64,000 nucleotides of DNA, from the NCBI GenBank assembly GCA_033296885.1, contig MU863877.1:372001-436000 (forward strand). Reading direction: 5' to 3'. Of this stretch, positions 41,452-52,550 are shown one piece after another. Position 1 is the first letter of the stretch; each line of letters begins with the position of its first letter. Position numbers and translations under genes: made by a program. The notes below the pieces were generated by a model. That model saw only the letters and a list, made by a program, of their open reading frames with translations, was not told where the DNA came from and searched no databases. The DNA is from Triangularia verruculosa (taxonomy: Eukaryota > Ascomycota > Sordariomycetes > Sordariales > Podosporaceae).

Positions 41452-42605
41452 ATGAACAACTTCGGCGTCATCGAAGTCGCCTCCACCGCAACCAAAACAA
41501 CCCCAGGATGGGCCTACGTCCCAGACACCGGCGGACACCCCTCCCTGCCCGCAGCTCTCCAGCCCAAAAACCGAAAACGAGCAGCTGCTCGAAACCAGCC
41601 AGGTCTAAGCCTCTCCGATTTAACCGCCCGACAAGAAAATAAGTTACGAAAAGACCTGGAGGCGTTGGGTAGGGATAATCAGAGGGAGGTTAATATTCCT
41701 ATCCCGCATAAATCCTCCACCAGCAGTAGATGTAAGCCTCCCCTCCACCCTTCCCCCTCTACCTCAACTATCAGCAAGTGATACTGACTGTGTGTGGGGG
41801 GGGGGGAAAAAAAGCCCAAAAACACACCCCCAACGTCCGAAAAATACTCCAGTCTCAAAAGACCTTCGCGAATCATTTGGATGACTACCAGGCTTTGCTC
41901 GCGCTGGCCGAGTCGAATCCAGCGGCGGTGGTGAATAACCCATTGTTGTTTATGAATAAACCCCTGGCTTCTTCTTCTGCCTCGGGCACCCCGGCGAAAA
42001 GCGCATCCCCAGCAGCAGCGACGCCGCCACCGACGAACAAAAGAGCGGCTGCGGCAGCAAAAAGAGCGGCGGCGAGGGAGAGGGAGGAGGAGAGGAAGAG
42101 GGCGAAGATGGTATCACTTGCCCCGCCGCCACCAACACAGCCGGAACAGCAGACGGAACAGCAGACGGAACAGCAGACGGAACAGCAGACGGAACAGCAG
42201 ACGGAACAGCAGGGGGATGCGGAGATGGTGGATGTACCAACAACTGAAGGACAGCAGGAGGAAAAGGAGGTCCCGTCGTATCCCCCGGATGGGACGGTAC
42301 TACCGGCGTATAAAAAACCGCCGCCGGTGGCGCACCCGGGGGATGGTGATCCGTTGTTGGTGTCGGTGGTGCCGGGTTTTCCGACGGACGAGGAGTTGAG
42401 GGCGTTGATGACGGCGCCGCCGTTGAATTACATGGAGGCGAGGGCTACGTTCGGGGAGGAGGGGGAAAGGTATCCTACGAGGGTGTTTTGTGAGATGTGC
42501 GGGTATTGGGGAAGGGTGAAGTGTATGAAGTGCGGGGTGAGGGTCTGCGCGTTGGATTGTTTGGAGGGGCATAGGGAGGAGTGTGTGACGAGGTATGGGT
42601 TGTGA
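41452..42605 (+). CDS. VPS71: HIT-type zinc-finger protein, SWR1-complex subunit Vps71/Swc6
   Basis: Two exons, 41452-41731 and 41815-42605; 356 residues. The 83-nt intron has donor GTAAGC, a likely branch site ACTGAC near 41784, and an odd acceptor made of 11 G and 7 A ending in AAG. The C terminus carries the HIT zinc finger (about 315-350): CEMC, CMKC, CALDC and HREEC, with GYWGRVKC as in ZNHIT1. The central region is Ala/Glu/Arg-rich and holds a perfect 12-bp repeat coding EQQT five times. Vps71 joins Arp6 in the SWR1 remodeller, which loads histone H2A.Z. The coding strand moves from C-rich in exon 1 to G-rich near the stop. Confidence 0.88.
42144..42212 (+). repeat. 12-bp tandem repeat, 5.75 copies, coding (EQQT)n
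   Basis: GAACAGCAGACG repeated five times perfectly and followed by GAACAGCAG. It codes EQQT five times then EQQ. The copies are identical at the DNA level, so expansion is recent. It lies in the disordered middle of VPS71 and keeps frame. Confidence 0.97.
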
Positions 42606-42818
42606 TGTGGTGGGAGTTTTTTGGTTTATGATACCCTTGGTCTTTTTGCTTTGGTTTGGTTTGGATATGATATAAGGGAGATGTAAAATGGGGTGGAAAT
42701 TATCAGGCTGTAGAATGATAGGGTATAAACAACCCAAATGTCAAAATGGCCGTGGTATAGCCAACATCTAATGCAAATTTTGTAAAGTGGTATATATATA
42801 CGAAACAGCCAGAAGAAA

Positions 42819-45030
42819 TCAACGTCTCCTCGCCGCACCACCACCACCGCCACCTCCACCCCCCGCGTCGCCCCTATCATTAAGGGAAACCACCTCCCCA
42901 ATCCCCGCCGCCTCTTGCTCATCCTCCAAAGCAGTGATTTCCTCGCGGCAATCCCACCATTTCTCCTCGCTGAGCTCAAAAGCCATGTGCTTGATCTCTT
43001 TAATGGGAAGCGTCTCGATCTGGACGTTCTTCCACCTGAGCTTCGTCATCAAAATCTCCTGCCACTCGTTTGAGGTGCGCTGGAAGAAGTCCCTCCTGCT
43101 CTCGAACGGTCTGGGATGGGGCAAACCATCATCTACCGTCTCGGTGGCAGTCTCTGCTTCCCACTGATCATCATCAACGCTCGAAGCAACGGCGGTGGAG
43201 TCAGTGTCAGCGACGGAAACGGTGTCCTCAGGCTTCTTGCCGCGCTTGGAAGGGGTGAAGAGTTTTTTCTTGTTGCTGTTGTCGACATCAAGCATTTCCT
43301 GATCTTCGTCGTCTTCGTCTTCTTCTTCAGTGTCGTATCCTTCGTCGTCGTCTTCGTCTTCATCGTCATCTTCATCTTCGGATTCCTGTAACAATGTAAG
43401 TGACTTCTTCTTGTAGGGGGAAGTTTGGGGAGGTAAGAACACTTACGATCCAGTCCTCGTTAGGCCTGTTGAAGACTTCTTTGCACCCGTCCAACTTGCC
43501 CAAATCGATCGCGTACAAATCGTCAAAGATGAACTCCCTGTCCCCCTTTTCATACGTCCCACCATAAATGTACAGCACATCGTCCTGAACCGCCAGCTGC
43601 GAGTTGAATCGGATGTGCGGCAGCTCATTCGACACGGGAAACTCTTTTTTCACTTCCGTTACATCATCGTCATCCTTTTCTCCCGGAGGCAGTATGTCAA
43701 TATCCATTGGCTCATCATCCCCCGCGGTAAGTTTAGCTAGCGATCGCAAAAGTTCCTCTTCATTAGCCTGCCGATTGCCTCTACGACCACCACGTTGTTG
43801 CTGCTGCTGGTCACCTCCCTTCTTGTTAGCTCTTGGTTTGCGGAGACCTAACGGGAAGAAACGGTTGCGGTCGACGTTCCAGGCGAATAGCTGGTTGAAG
43901 AACTCGGACTCGACGTCTTCTTCTGTCTCGTCTACGTCGTGGACGCCGCCGAACATGATGCCGCGGCCTTTGTGGAAGGCCATTGTTGCGCCGGTGCGGG
44001 GCGGGTTAGGTGCGTTGGCGGGTTTTTTTCGTCGTTCCCATCTTACTACCGGCAGGGCTCCGGCTGGGGACTCGGCGCCTGGGGGCACGATGCGGAGGAA
44101 GAAGCAGTCGGTGTGGACCATGGGTTTGTAGGCGGATTTCCCTCCTCCTTTGCTGGCGTTGTTTTGGGATTTCTTCCCTTGTTGCTGTTGGGAACCTTTT
44201 CCGGCGGCGGAGTTAGCCTTGACGCGGGAGTAACCGCCATATAAGACTGCGCCTTGGTCGTTGGGGAGGAGGGTGAAGCTGCTGCGAGGTTCGGGTTTGA
44301 GCTGGGCAGGTGGGAGGGTGGGGGAGTGCCAGACAAAGTTGTTGGTGTCGTAGATCCAGAGGTCGCCCAGGTACTTTGTCGAATTGGCGGTGTCCTGGAA
44401 GCCGCCGAATAGAATGATGTATTGCTTGTAGTAAGTCATTCGATGGCCTGACCTGGCTGGGGGTGTCTTCCCCTTGGGCTCCAGGCGGGTCCATTCCTTG
44501 CTGCCGCAGTCCAACTTCCAGAAGTCGTTGTAATGGTAGAAGGTCCCTTGTTTGGGGGAGGAGAATTCACCACCGAAGAGATAGATGGATCTGGAGTCGT
44601 TCCCTCCGCGAGTCCAAGCGTGGGCGGACCGAGGGAGGGGTGCGTTGGGTGAGGTGACGGAGCGCCACTCGTCCTTGTCAATGTAGTAGACTGCGAGGTC
44701 ATTGAAGAAGGTCGCGACAGAGCCGTTGAAGGTCTCGCCGCCAAAGAGGAGGAGCTGGTTGCTGTTGGCCGGGTTGGCAATGAATGTTCCCCAGGAGCGG
44801 GGGCGGGGTGGTGCGTCCAAGACAGTCTCGGTGATCTTTAGGAACTGTTCTTGTTGCTTGCGGTATTCCTCGAGGACGGCATCAAGATCAACGTCGTCGG
44901 CTTCATCGGGGTCGACATTCTTGGCGGCTTTGGCTTTGGATTTCTTGTCGGCCTTTTTCTCTTGCTTTTGCTTCTTCTCGGCAAGCTTGGCCTTTTTAGA
45001 GTCGGATTTTCCCTTTTTGTCTTTTGCCAT
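42819..45030 (-). CDS. Kelch-repeat protein, Kel3/KLHDC4 type
   Basis: Two exons, 45030-43447 and 43385-42819; 61-nt intron; 716 residues. The N terminus is Lys-rich (MAKDKKGKSDSKKAK), typical of this family. Kelch repeats run from about residue 75 to 500, with blades marked by LLLFGGE, IYLFGGEF, IILFGGFQD, GAVLYGGYSR, GIMFGGVHD and LYIYGGTY. A long acidic segment follows, then a conserved C-terminal block (about 615-690, FFQRTSNEWQ and SEEKWWDCREEI) that matches the DUF4110 region of KLHDC4 and yeast Kel3 homologs. The protein ends in a Gly run and ARRR. Cellular role is poorly known; the basic N terminus and homologs suggest nucleic-acid or ribosome-related work. It is tail-to-tail with VPS71. 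Confidence 0.9.
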
Positions 45031-45847
45031 CTTTGATGAACTTGACCTCGATCACAACTAAGTGTGAGAAGTGAGGGTGTGGTGAGACTGAGAGAGGGTG
45101 AGTGAGATTGTGTCGCAAAAGGTGAAAGACTTTGTGAAAAAGTGCGGAAAAAGTATGCGATGTCGTTGAGGCTGCTCCACCTTTCAGAAACTGCGGGTGA
45201 GTGTGAATGAATCAGGCTGTTGGCGATGAGGCTGCAGTGGTTGTTATACCAAAGGAAAACTTCAAGTCTTCCTAAAGAACGGAACTATTGCTCTCACTAT
45301 CTTATAAACCTTTAATTTTCGTATATCTCGACATCTTTCTTGAGCTTGAGTGTTGGCCAGAGTCTAATCGATAGCATTTTTTCATGTGTAAGTCACGCCC
45401 CACCACATCTATTACACTCAAGTTTACTTTGTCCCCCACGCCAAACCCATAACACCCAGAAAAATGAAAATGCTACACTTCTAACCGTCAAAATCTCCAA
45501 ATCGTCAATTCCACTGTCCTGTTGACTCCAAATGAATCCCAAAAAGGAAAACCCCGCCTCACCACCCCAAACCCTGTAAACCCACCCCCCAACCAGCCTA
45601 GCGCCCCATCCCCAACCGTCAAATCGTCAGCCCTATCACTACAACGCATCCTAGCGCCAATCCGTCAGCTCTAGCCTTCAGCTCTGGGAAATTAGACCAC
45701 CATCTTACATCTCATAAGATTAAACATAACCCTCATCTCACGCACTCTCACTCTCACTTCCATTCTCACGCGTGTTCTTTTTCATTTTTTATTTTTTAGT
45801 ATTTCCATATCCTCAATCACACTCCTTTACACAGTCACCCACCCAAA
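45031..45847. promoter_or_regulatory. Divergent intergenic region KEL3-type gene / WSC gene
   Basis: 817 bases between divergent starts. Includes CTATCTTAT at 45297-45305, a 9-base partial match to the GATA-type motif of two other divergent regions. A C- and A-rich stretch (about 45530-45640) and T-rich stretch (45776-45800) lead to the WSC start. No gene seen. Confidence 0.55.
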
Positions 45848-46415
45848 ATGAACCTCCTCCTCACCCTCCTCCTATCCCTCCCGGTACTATCCACCGCCCA
45901 AACAACCACCACCACCACCACCACCACCACCACCACCCCCAACCCCAAAAACCCCATCGTGATTCACGCCGGAACCCACGGCTACCTCTACCACGGCTGC
46001 TACACCGAAACAACCAACATCGCCAACAGCACCAACAAGCGCGCCCTCGACGGCGGTACTAATACCGTTCTACCCGACACCATGACCGTCGAGAAGTGCC
46101 TTGGTTTCTGCAACAAGTATAAATTTGCCGGGTTGGAGTATTCACGGTATGTTACATCTTACCCTTCCCCCTCTAACCCCTTATATAACTAACAGCTACC
46201 CCAGAGAATGCTGGTGCGCCCAAGGACTATCCGGTCTCTCCAGCAAGGTGGACGATAAGGAGTGCGACACCCCCTGCGACGGCAACTCCACCCAGGCCTG
46301 CGGTGGTGCCCTCAGACTGACCGTGTACATCACCAGCGCAGCCGCCCTGGAAAAAGTCCCCCTGTTGCTGAGTTTGGGAGTAGTAGGAGTGACGGTGCTA
46401 GGTTCAGTGTTTTAA
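45848..46415 (+). CDS. Small secreted or GPI-anchored WSC-domain protein
   Basis: Two exons, 45848-46146 and 46196-46415; 49-nt intron; 172 residues. Signal peptide about 1-18, then 12 consecutive Thr coded mainly by (ACC)11, then one WSC domain (about 42-150) with its eight cysteines (GCYTE, EKCLGFC, RECWCAQG, ECDTPC, QACGG). The last 19 residues are hydrophobic with no basic tail, as expected for a GPI-attachment signal rather than a stress-sensor membrane span. WSC domains bind cell-wall carbohydrate. Without a cytoplasmic tail it cannot signal like Wsc1, so a wall-associated carbohydrate-binding role is inferred. Confidence 0.88.
45905..45937 (+). repeat. (ACC)11 microsatellite coding poly-Thr
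   Basis: Eleven perfect ACC codons, preceded by ACA, give 12 threonines after the signal peptide of the WSC protein, a probable O-mannosylated spacer. Confidence 0.95.
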
Positions 46416-46526
46416 AGTGCAGTAATTGTAATGTATGTATGTATGTTTGTATACCAAATGTTGTGTGTTCAAACTATACATCTATCCATCCATAACCTGG
46501 GTATCCTTAAAAGCCAAAATAACTAC

Positions 46527-49500
46527 CTATTCAATATCCATCCCCCCCAACCCCCTCTCCCCCACCCCCTTCTGCACAACCCCCTTGATCACCTCCACCG
46601 CCTCCCTCCACCCCCTCACCCCCTCCTCCGTCTCCGTCTCCTCCTCCACAAGCCAACCCAACCACTTCACCAGCAACCGCGCCTTCTCCATATCCTTTTC
46701 CTCCGTCACCACCCGCTTGACATACTTCCCAAACACCTCCACATCCGTCTCGTGCGGTCCTTCATCCCTAGACATCTCATGCCACGCCCGCACCATCTTC
46801 TTCACCTCGGCTAAATCAGTCACTTTACCACTAGTACTCTGCGTGAACGAAAGTTTCGCCGGTTTGGTGAATGGCACCTTTGGTGGAGGAACTTTGATGA
46901 CATAACCCTTGACAGGGGGAGGAGGGGGGCGTTTTGGAGGGAAAGCAAGACGGGCTTTGCGGTAGCGGTGGTCGGCTTCGACTTCTTTCCGGACGTCTTC
47001 TGGCAAGGCGGCGAGGAATTCTGGGTCGAGGTCTGGGATGGTGTTATTTGCTGGGACGAAGTTGGTTTGGAGGAGGCGGGTTCCGGCCGTGGTGGCCGGT
47101 TGTTTGCCTTTGCCACGGCCAAAGAGGGTTTTTTGGACTCCTGTCCCGCGTTTGGAGGGGGAATGCCGTTGTTGTGGGTGGTTGATGATGCGGTTCTTTC
47201 GGGGGGATTGGGGGAGGACGGTTTGGCGGGATGGTGGTCTGCCTTTTGGTTGTGGACGGCCGCCGTATTGAGTCCAGATCTCGGCTTTCATGTCTTCGGG
47301 AAGGGCTGCCCAGACTTCTGGGTCAACATCCGGGGGAATGTCCTCTGAAATGGCTGGGCTTTCGGAGCGGGGTTTTGCTGGGGAAGCAGCGCGCGAGGAG
47401 GCGGCTGATGGAAGCTTTTTGGCTTGGGCTATTAGTTTGCTTCGGATATCTTGTGGAAGCTCGGCCAGGACGGTAGGGTCGACTTGGGAGGGGAGGATGA
47501 ACTGCGTGCCCCGGACGTTGAGAGGCGTGTTGGCCTTTTCGTCAGCAGCATTGGCCTTTGCAAGAGCTAGAGCTGGGTGAACCTTTGGCTTTTTTGGTGT
47601 TAATGGGTCCTCGGTGATGGGGTCGTGTTCTACCTCATGGCCGGAAGAGGAACGTTTCAGCTGATATGGAGCGTGGTCATCCTCGATTTGTTCCCTTTCC
47701 TTCCTTGGCGCCGGCTGAGCGGCGACATGGCCAAAGTTCAGCCTTTTCTGCCTGCCCTCTGGTGCTGCTGACTGTTTGATAGGTTCAAGTTTGGTCATTT
47801 GGACCCCTATGCCTCTCAAATCTCCAGGGCTGAACTTGAAAAACCGCAGAATGCCAACAGCCTCCTTCCCAATCACCTCGGCACTATGCGTCGCCACCCC
47901 AAAATTCACAGTCTTGTTGAAGGTATCGCACTTCCCATGCCCAAGATGTTTGGCCGGATCCAGAGGTGCATCTGATGCTCGCCGCATAATCTTCATCGTC
48001 AGCTGCTTCCCCTTCACACCCTCTGCCAAAAGCCTCCGTTCCAGCTCCTTACACAAATTCCTCACAAACTCCTCGGCTTCCTCTTGCTTAATGAACCTTA
48101 TCCCCCAGTTCACATCCGCCGATACTGACTTTCTTATCGGTACCTCTCCTATCTCTGTCTTATCGATTCCTCTCGCATATTCCCACAACTTCTCCCCCGT
48201 CTTGGGCCCCAGCGCCGTCGTTAACCTCTCCTTGGTTGTCTGCCGTATATCTTTCACAAGCTTTATCCCCATCTCCTCCAACCGTCCTCCAATACTCCCC
48301 GCCACTCCAGGCAATCTTTCCACTTCCAACTCCCCAACAACATCCAATACCTCCTCTGGTCGGATCTGATACTGCCCCGCCGGCTTCGCTATTCGCAGCG
48401 CAATCTTGGCGAGGAGTATGTTCCCCCCTATTCCCACCGAAACATCACACTCGGTCCTCTTCTTCACCTCGTCTCTCAGCCTTCTGGCAATCTCATCCGC
48501 CTTTTCCTGCTCTCTGTATATACTCCCCTCGCTCATTCCTACCCCACTCGATCCAGTCGTGGATAGCACAATATCCGTGACATCGATCAACGCTTCATCA
48601 ACACTCACGCTCTGCACCACCCCTCCCACCTCTAATATCGCCTTGTAGAAAATCTCACTCGCCTCCTCATACCCCTGATAATCATACGGAAGCACCTTCA
48701 GGTCCGGACAGAGTTCCAGGGCTCGCTTCATCCACATGCCATTCTTCACTCCAAAATCCCTCGCTGGATAGTTACATGAGGCGATCTCCGAACCTGTCCC
48801 TGTTCCATGAGCAACAGCAACAGGCTTGTCGACGAGTTCGGGAGCCTTTTTCAGGGAGATGACGCAGAAGAAGCTGTCAAAATCGACGTGGAGGATATAT
48901 CTTCGAGAGCCGGTCTTGCGTTTCGTGGTCTTTTTGACACCCGCTTCAGCGGCCATTTTCTGCATGCGGACCTTGAGATCGGCTTTCCAGGTGGAGAGAT
49001 GATGAAGACGGCTGGTGGAGTAATACTTGCTGAGAAAATCGGGGTTGGCAGCAGAGGTTTCGCGGATTTTGGGGTCGGAGAGGAGGAAGGCGTTGTGCTC
49101 TTCCGAGGTCATGGGTTTGCCTGGGATGGGTTTCGGCGGAGGAGGTGGTGGTGGCATGACTTCGGGGGATGAGGGTTTTTGGGCTGACGCTGGAGCTTCG
49201 TGCTCAAAGATCGGTTGGGGTTTTGATGGAGTGTCGATGTCCATGGCATCATCGTCTATTTCATCAATGTCCTCATGCTTGCGACTGGGAGTTTTGAAGG
49301 CAGGCCTTGATTGGAATGGACTGCTAGACCGTTGAGAGGCCAACGGAGAAGTCTTTTGAAGCTGGCTGTTGTAGAAGCTATTCTGTGTCTGCTCCCGGTA
49401 TCCCATGGGCGATTTTTGCTGAGACTGGCTAGTCATCTTTCCGTCATTGAACTTGATGGTCTTTTGTCGTGGACCTTCTTCGATCACTCGGTAGTCGGTC

Positions 49501-49983
49501 CATGGTAGGAGCTTTCCAGCTTGAATGGAATCGACTACCCAGGCTGGCTTGACAACGCGATACTTGGTGAAGTCGAGCGACTTTCTTGGCGGCATGGCCG
49601 AGGCGATGATGTGTGTCGCCATGGTCTTGCCGTCGAGGTACTGCAGGAAACCAGCGCCATGTTGGACGAGCTCTTTGTGGAGGCTGTAGAACCATCAGCT
49701 ATGTGATCTGGCCATGTAGCATCTGGGAAACTCACATATGAAGCGGAGGTTGCGTGTAGCCCGTAACATGAGCCACGATGCCCTTGAAAATCTGCGGCTT
49801 CTCCCCCTTCTCTGCGCGATACTCGACGTCGAGATTCTGAAGCTTGAGTTTCTTCCTCCGAAAATAATCGCCGAATCCTCCAAAAGCGCTCTCCTCGTAC
49901 TCCTCGCCGCCTTCATCAGTAAATTCGTGGCTCGCGATGCGCTTCTGCACCGAAGCCGAGTTCTTTTCCAAGCGACTTCCCAT
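46527..49983 (-). CDS. REV1: DNA repair protein Rev1, Y-family polymerase
   Basis: Two exons, 49983-49736 and 49683-46527; the 52-nt intron lies within the BRCT domain. Protein of 1134 residues. Order: N terminus with FGDYFRRKKLKLQNLD; BRCT domain (about 62-146, GYTQPPL... VKPAWVVDSI); linker; Y-family catalytic core (about 340-720) with metal ligands in HVDFDSFF (D350, D352) and SVDEALID (D445, E446), and GIGGNILLAKIA; then three LP-containing ubiquitin-binding motifs (about 813-838, 866-888, 965-987); and a C-terminal domain (about 1040-1125) for partner polymerases. Rev1 inserts dCMP opposite abasic sites and scaffolds polymerase zeta in translesion synthesis, recruited by ubiquitinated PCNA. 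Three ubiquitin-binding motifs is more than the usual two. Confidence 0.96.
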
Positions 49984-50412
49984 CTCGGATATCCAACAAT
50001 GACATCATCCAACGGCCGCTAAAAGAGGTGGTGTCGGCGACGGCTTCATGTGGGGGATGAAGTTATTTCTAGAGGACAATAAAGAAACAGCCTATTACGA
50101 CGGTCGTCATCTCCAAAATTGAAACGGCACCAAAGATATGCTCAAGTTGGTCACCTCTTTCAAGTGGCAAAGAACCATCTTTGGCTTGCTCCGAGGGCGC
50201 GTTTCCGGCGTTGATGCCTGCCCCACCTGCGACGCGCGGTCCCGTGACAGCACCCCTGTAAGCACTTAACCCACTATGGCCCAGACGCTAGGGCCGCCCC
50301 CCAGTTTTTATAGCAGTTGCTTAGCCTTCAAGGTCCTTGCGATTTGCGACGAGCTTCTGTTAGACAACATCGACCAACATCAGCTCTGCACAGAGCGCAT
50401 ATCTTCTCCAAC
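49984..50412. promoter_or_regulatory. Bidirectional promoter region REV1 / RED-like gene
   Basis: 429 bases between divergent starts. A TATA-like TTTTATAGC sits near 50306, about 105 bases upstream of the RED-like start. No gene seen. Confidence 0.55.
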
Positions 50413-52071
50413 ATGAACAACCAAGAGTTTCGAAAACTCCTCCTCGCTAATTCCTCCAAGTCATCAAAATCTGACAGCAATGGCACCTCACCACCATCCT
50501 CAGCTTCTCGCCCAGCAGCCGCGCTCGGCTCCAGACTCAAATCGAGCATCCCCATGACCCCACGATCCGTGGGTGGGAAAGGCAACGGTCGTGTCGATTT
50601 CGCAAAGCAACTCGCAGAGCAGAATAAACAGTTCGAAAAGACGCAGAAGAAGTTCCGGACCTCCGCCCCGAAAGGCTCCAGGTTCGCCGAAGGTTATGTC
50701 GATCGCGCCAAACAGAGGGAACAAGAGGAAGAAGACGAGCGGGCAGAGAGGTTAAAAGCTCTAGAGGAAGCCTACAAGAAGGAGGAAATCGACAAGGAAA
50801 CCTACGACCGGACACGGAGTCAGATTGCCGGCGGTGACTTATCTAGCACTCATCTCGTCAAGGGCCTCGATTTTGCTCTGTTACGGAGGATAAAACAGGG
50901 CGAAGATGTTTGGAGTGGGAAGCCAAAAGACAAGTCACCAGAAACCAAAGAGGATGGGTCCGAGGAGGAACCAGAAAAGGAGGAGGATCTCGACGATGTA
51001 TTTGATAAACTAGCCGAGACCGAAGTCAAGGCTGTTACCAGGGAGAAGGTGCAGAAGAAGGGGCAGTTTGCGACAACGGCGCTGAATCCAGGGCAGAAGA
51101 GGTCACGAAATCAATTACTGGCGGAACTGAAAGCGGCAAGGGAAGCAGCCAAGGCGAAGGAGGAATCGAGTCTAGGCTCCAAGTTCAAGAAGATTGGGGC
51201 GAAAAAGGAGCCCGGGACAAGGATAGAGAAGGACAGTCTGGGCCGTGAAATTCAAATTACGATTGACGAGGACGGGCACGAGACGCGAAAGATCCGCAAA
51301 GTCGACCATAAACTGTTGGAGCAGGAACAGGATAAGGAAACAGCGGCTCTGGCATCTCGCGGTGTACTTGGTATGGAAGTTCCAGAATTCTACAAGAAGC
51401 AGCAAGAGGAAGCCGAGCGGGCAGCTAAAGAAGAGGAGGAGAGCAAAGAAATCAACATCTTTGACGATGTCGGCTCAGATTACGACCCACTAGCTGCACT
51501 GGAAGACTCGGATTCATCCGATGAAGAAGGCGAGGCAAAGGACGATATGAAGGAGGGGACAAAATCAGACTCGACCGCTATGCCGCCGCCACCGCCCAAG
51601 TCAAGTTCTGGTCCTCCAGAAGAGAGGGATTACTTCAAGAATTTCAGAGGTGGAAAGAAAGATGTTTTGGTCGAGGATACCACCACGTACAAGCCACCAT
51701 CGCTGGATGACCCGTTGCTACAGGCAGCTCTCAAGAAGGCGAAGGCAATCGGTGCACTGGAGAAGTCAGAAGAGGGGATCAAGGCCAAGGAACGCGAGGA
51801 GAGACTCAAGAAGAAGCTGCAGGAGTCGCTGCGTGATGATGAGGATATGGACATGGGCTTTGGGTCTAGTCGCATGGAGGATGATGCTGATATGGAAGAG
51901 AAGAAGGTGAAGCTATCTACGTGGGGCGATAATGCGGATGATGATGAGTATGAGGGAGGGGGCGGTGACAAGAAAGAGAAGAGGAAGAGGGGTGGTAAGA
52001 AGAGGAAGGGGGATAAGAATAATTTTGAGGATGTTATGAGGGTGATTGAGAGTCGAAAGGGGGGTTCCTAA
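50413..52071 (+). CDS. RED/IK-family spliceosomal protein
   Basis: Single exon, 552 residues. The open frame extends upstream through non-ATG codons, so the ATG at 50413 (MNNQEFRKLL) is the start. The RED N-terminal domain is evident: FRKLLLANSS, the KFRTSAPKGSRFAEGYVDRA block (about 81-100), charged coiled coil, and GGDLSSTHLVKGLDFALL (about 140-157), the hallmark of IK/RED and worm SMU-2. The rest is highly charged and disordered, ending in a Lys/Arg-rich segment. In animals and fission yeast RED works with Smu1 in the pre-catalytic spliceosome and affects splice-site choice and short-intron splicing, in the nucleus. This fits a genome with many short introns. Confidence 0.9.
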   Translation: MNNQEFRKLLLANSSKSSKSDSNGTSPPSSASRPAAALGSRLKSSIPMTPRSVGGKGNGRVDFAKQLAEQNKQFEKTQKKFRTSAPKGSRFAEGYVDRAKQREQEEEDERAERLKALEEAYKKEEIDKETYDRTRSQIAGGDLSSTHLVKGLDFALLRRIKQGEDVWSGKPKDKSPETKEDGSEEEPEKEEDLDDVFDKLAETEVKAVTREKVQKKGQFATTALNPGQKRSRNQLLAELKAAREAAKAKEESSLGSKFKKIGAKKEPGTRIEKDSLGREIQITIDEDGHETRKIRKVDHKLLEQEQDKETAALASRGVLGMEVPEFYKKQQEEAERAAKEEEESKEINIFDDVGSDYDPLAALEDSDSSDEEGEAKDDMKEGTKSDSTAMPPPPPKSSSGPPEERDYFKNFRGGKKDVLVEDTTTYKPPSLDDPLLQAALKKAKAIGALEKSEEGIKAKEREERLKKKLQESLRDDEDMDMGFGSSRMEDDADMEEKKVKLSTWGDNADDDEYEGGGGDKKEKRKRGGKKRKGDKNNFEDVMRVIESRKGGS

Positions 52072-52550
52072 CCTACCTCTAGTTATGGATGGCAGATAGA
52101 TTGATACCCGTTAACAACTATTATCCGTGCATATTTGAAACATAATCCACCAATAAGCCAAAGTTTTTATTTGTAACAGTACTGGCCCTTGTCTCGGAAG
52201 ACATGGAAACTTGATTGTTGATGCAGCTTCCTAATTGGGCAATCAACCAAGGCCATCCAAGCTTTGACGCCGTTGGAGTTGGTGGACCCCTGGGGTTCGG
52301 TTTGTTAACACTGCCTCAGCCGACCTCCGGTTAGAGACCACCTATAAGAGCAGGTATTACTCATCTCAGTCGTTTTATGAGATTTCACATCGAGCTGCTC
52401 ATAGACCTTCGGTTTTCGCTGTGATATTTTGCAATTTCCCACCATCTTTTCCACTTTCACATCTCACTCATAGAATATCTCAAGTGAGGGGTAACTAAAC
52501 AATCCATCTCACTCTCACTTCACCACCACATACCATATCCCACCATCACC
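52072..52550. other. Intergenic: RED-like 3' UTR and nucleoside hydrolase promoter
   Basis: 479 bases, no gene. A TATA-like CCTATAAGAG at about 52340 lies roughly 210 bases upstream of the nucleoside hydrolase start, followed by a CT/CA-rich leader. Confidence 0.55.
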
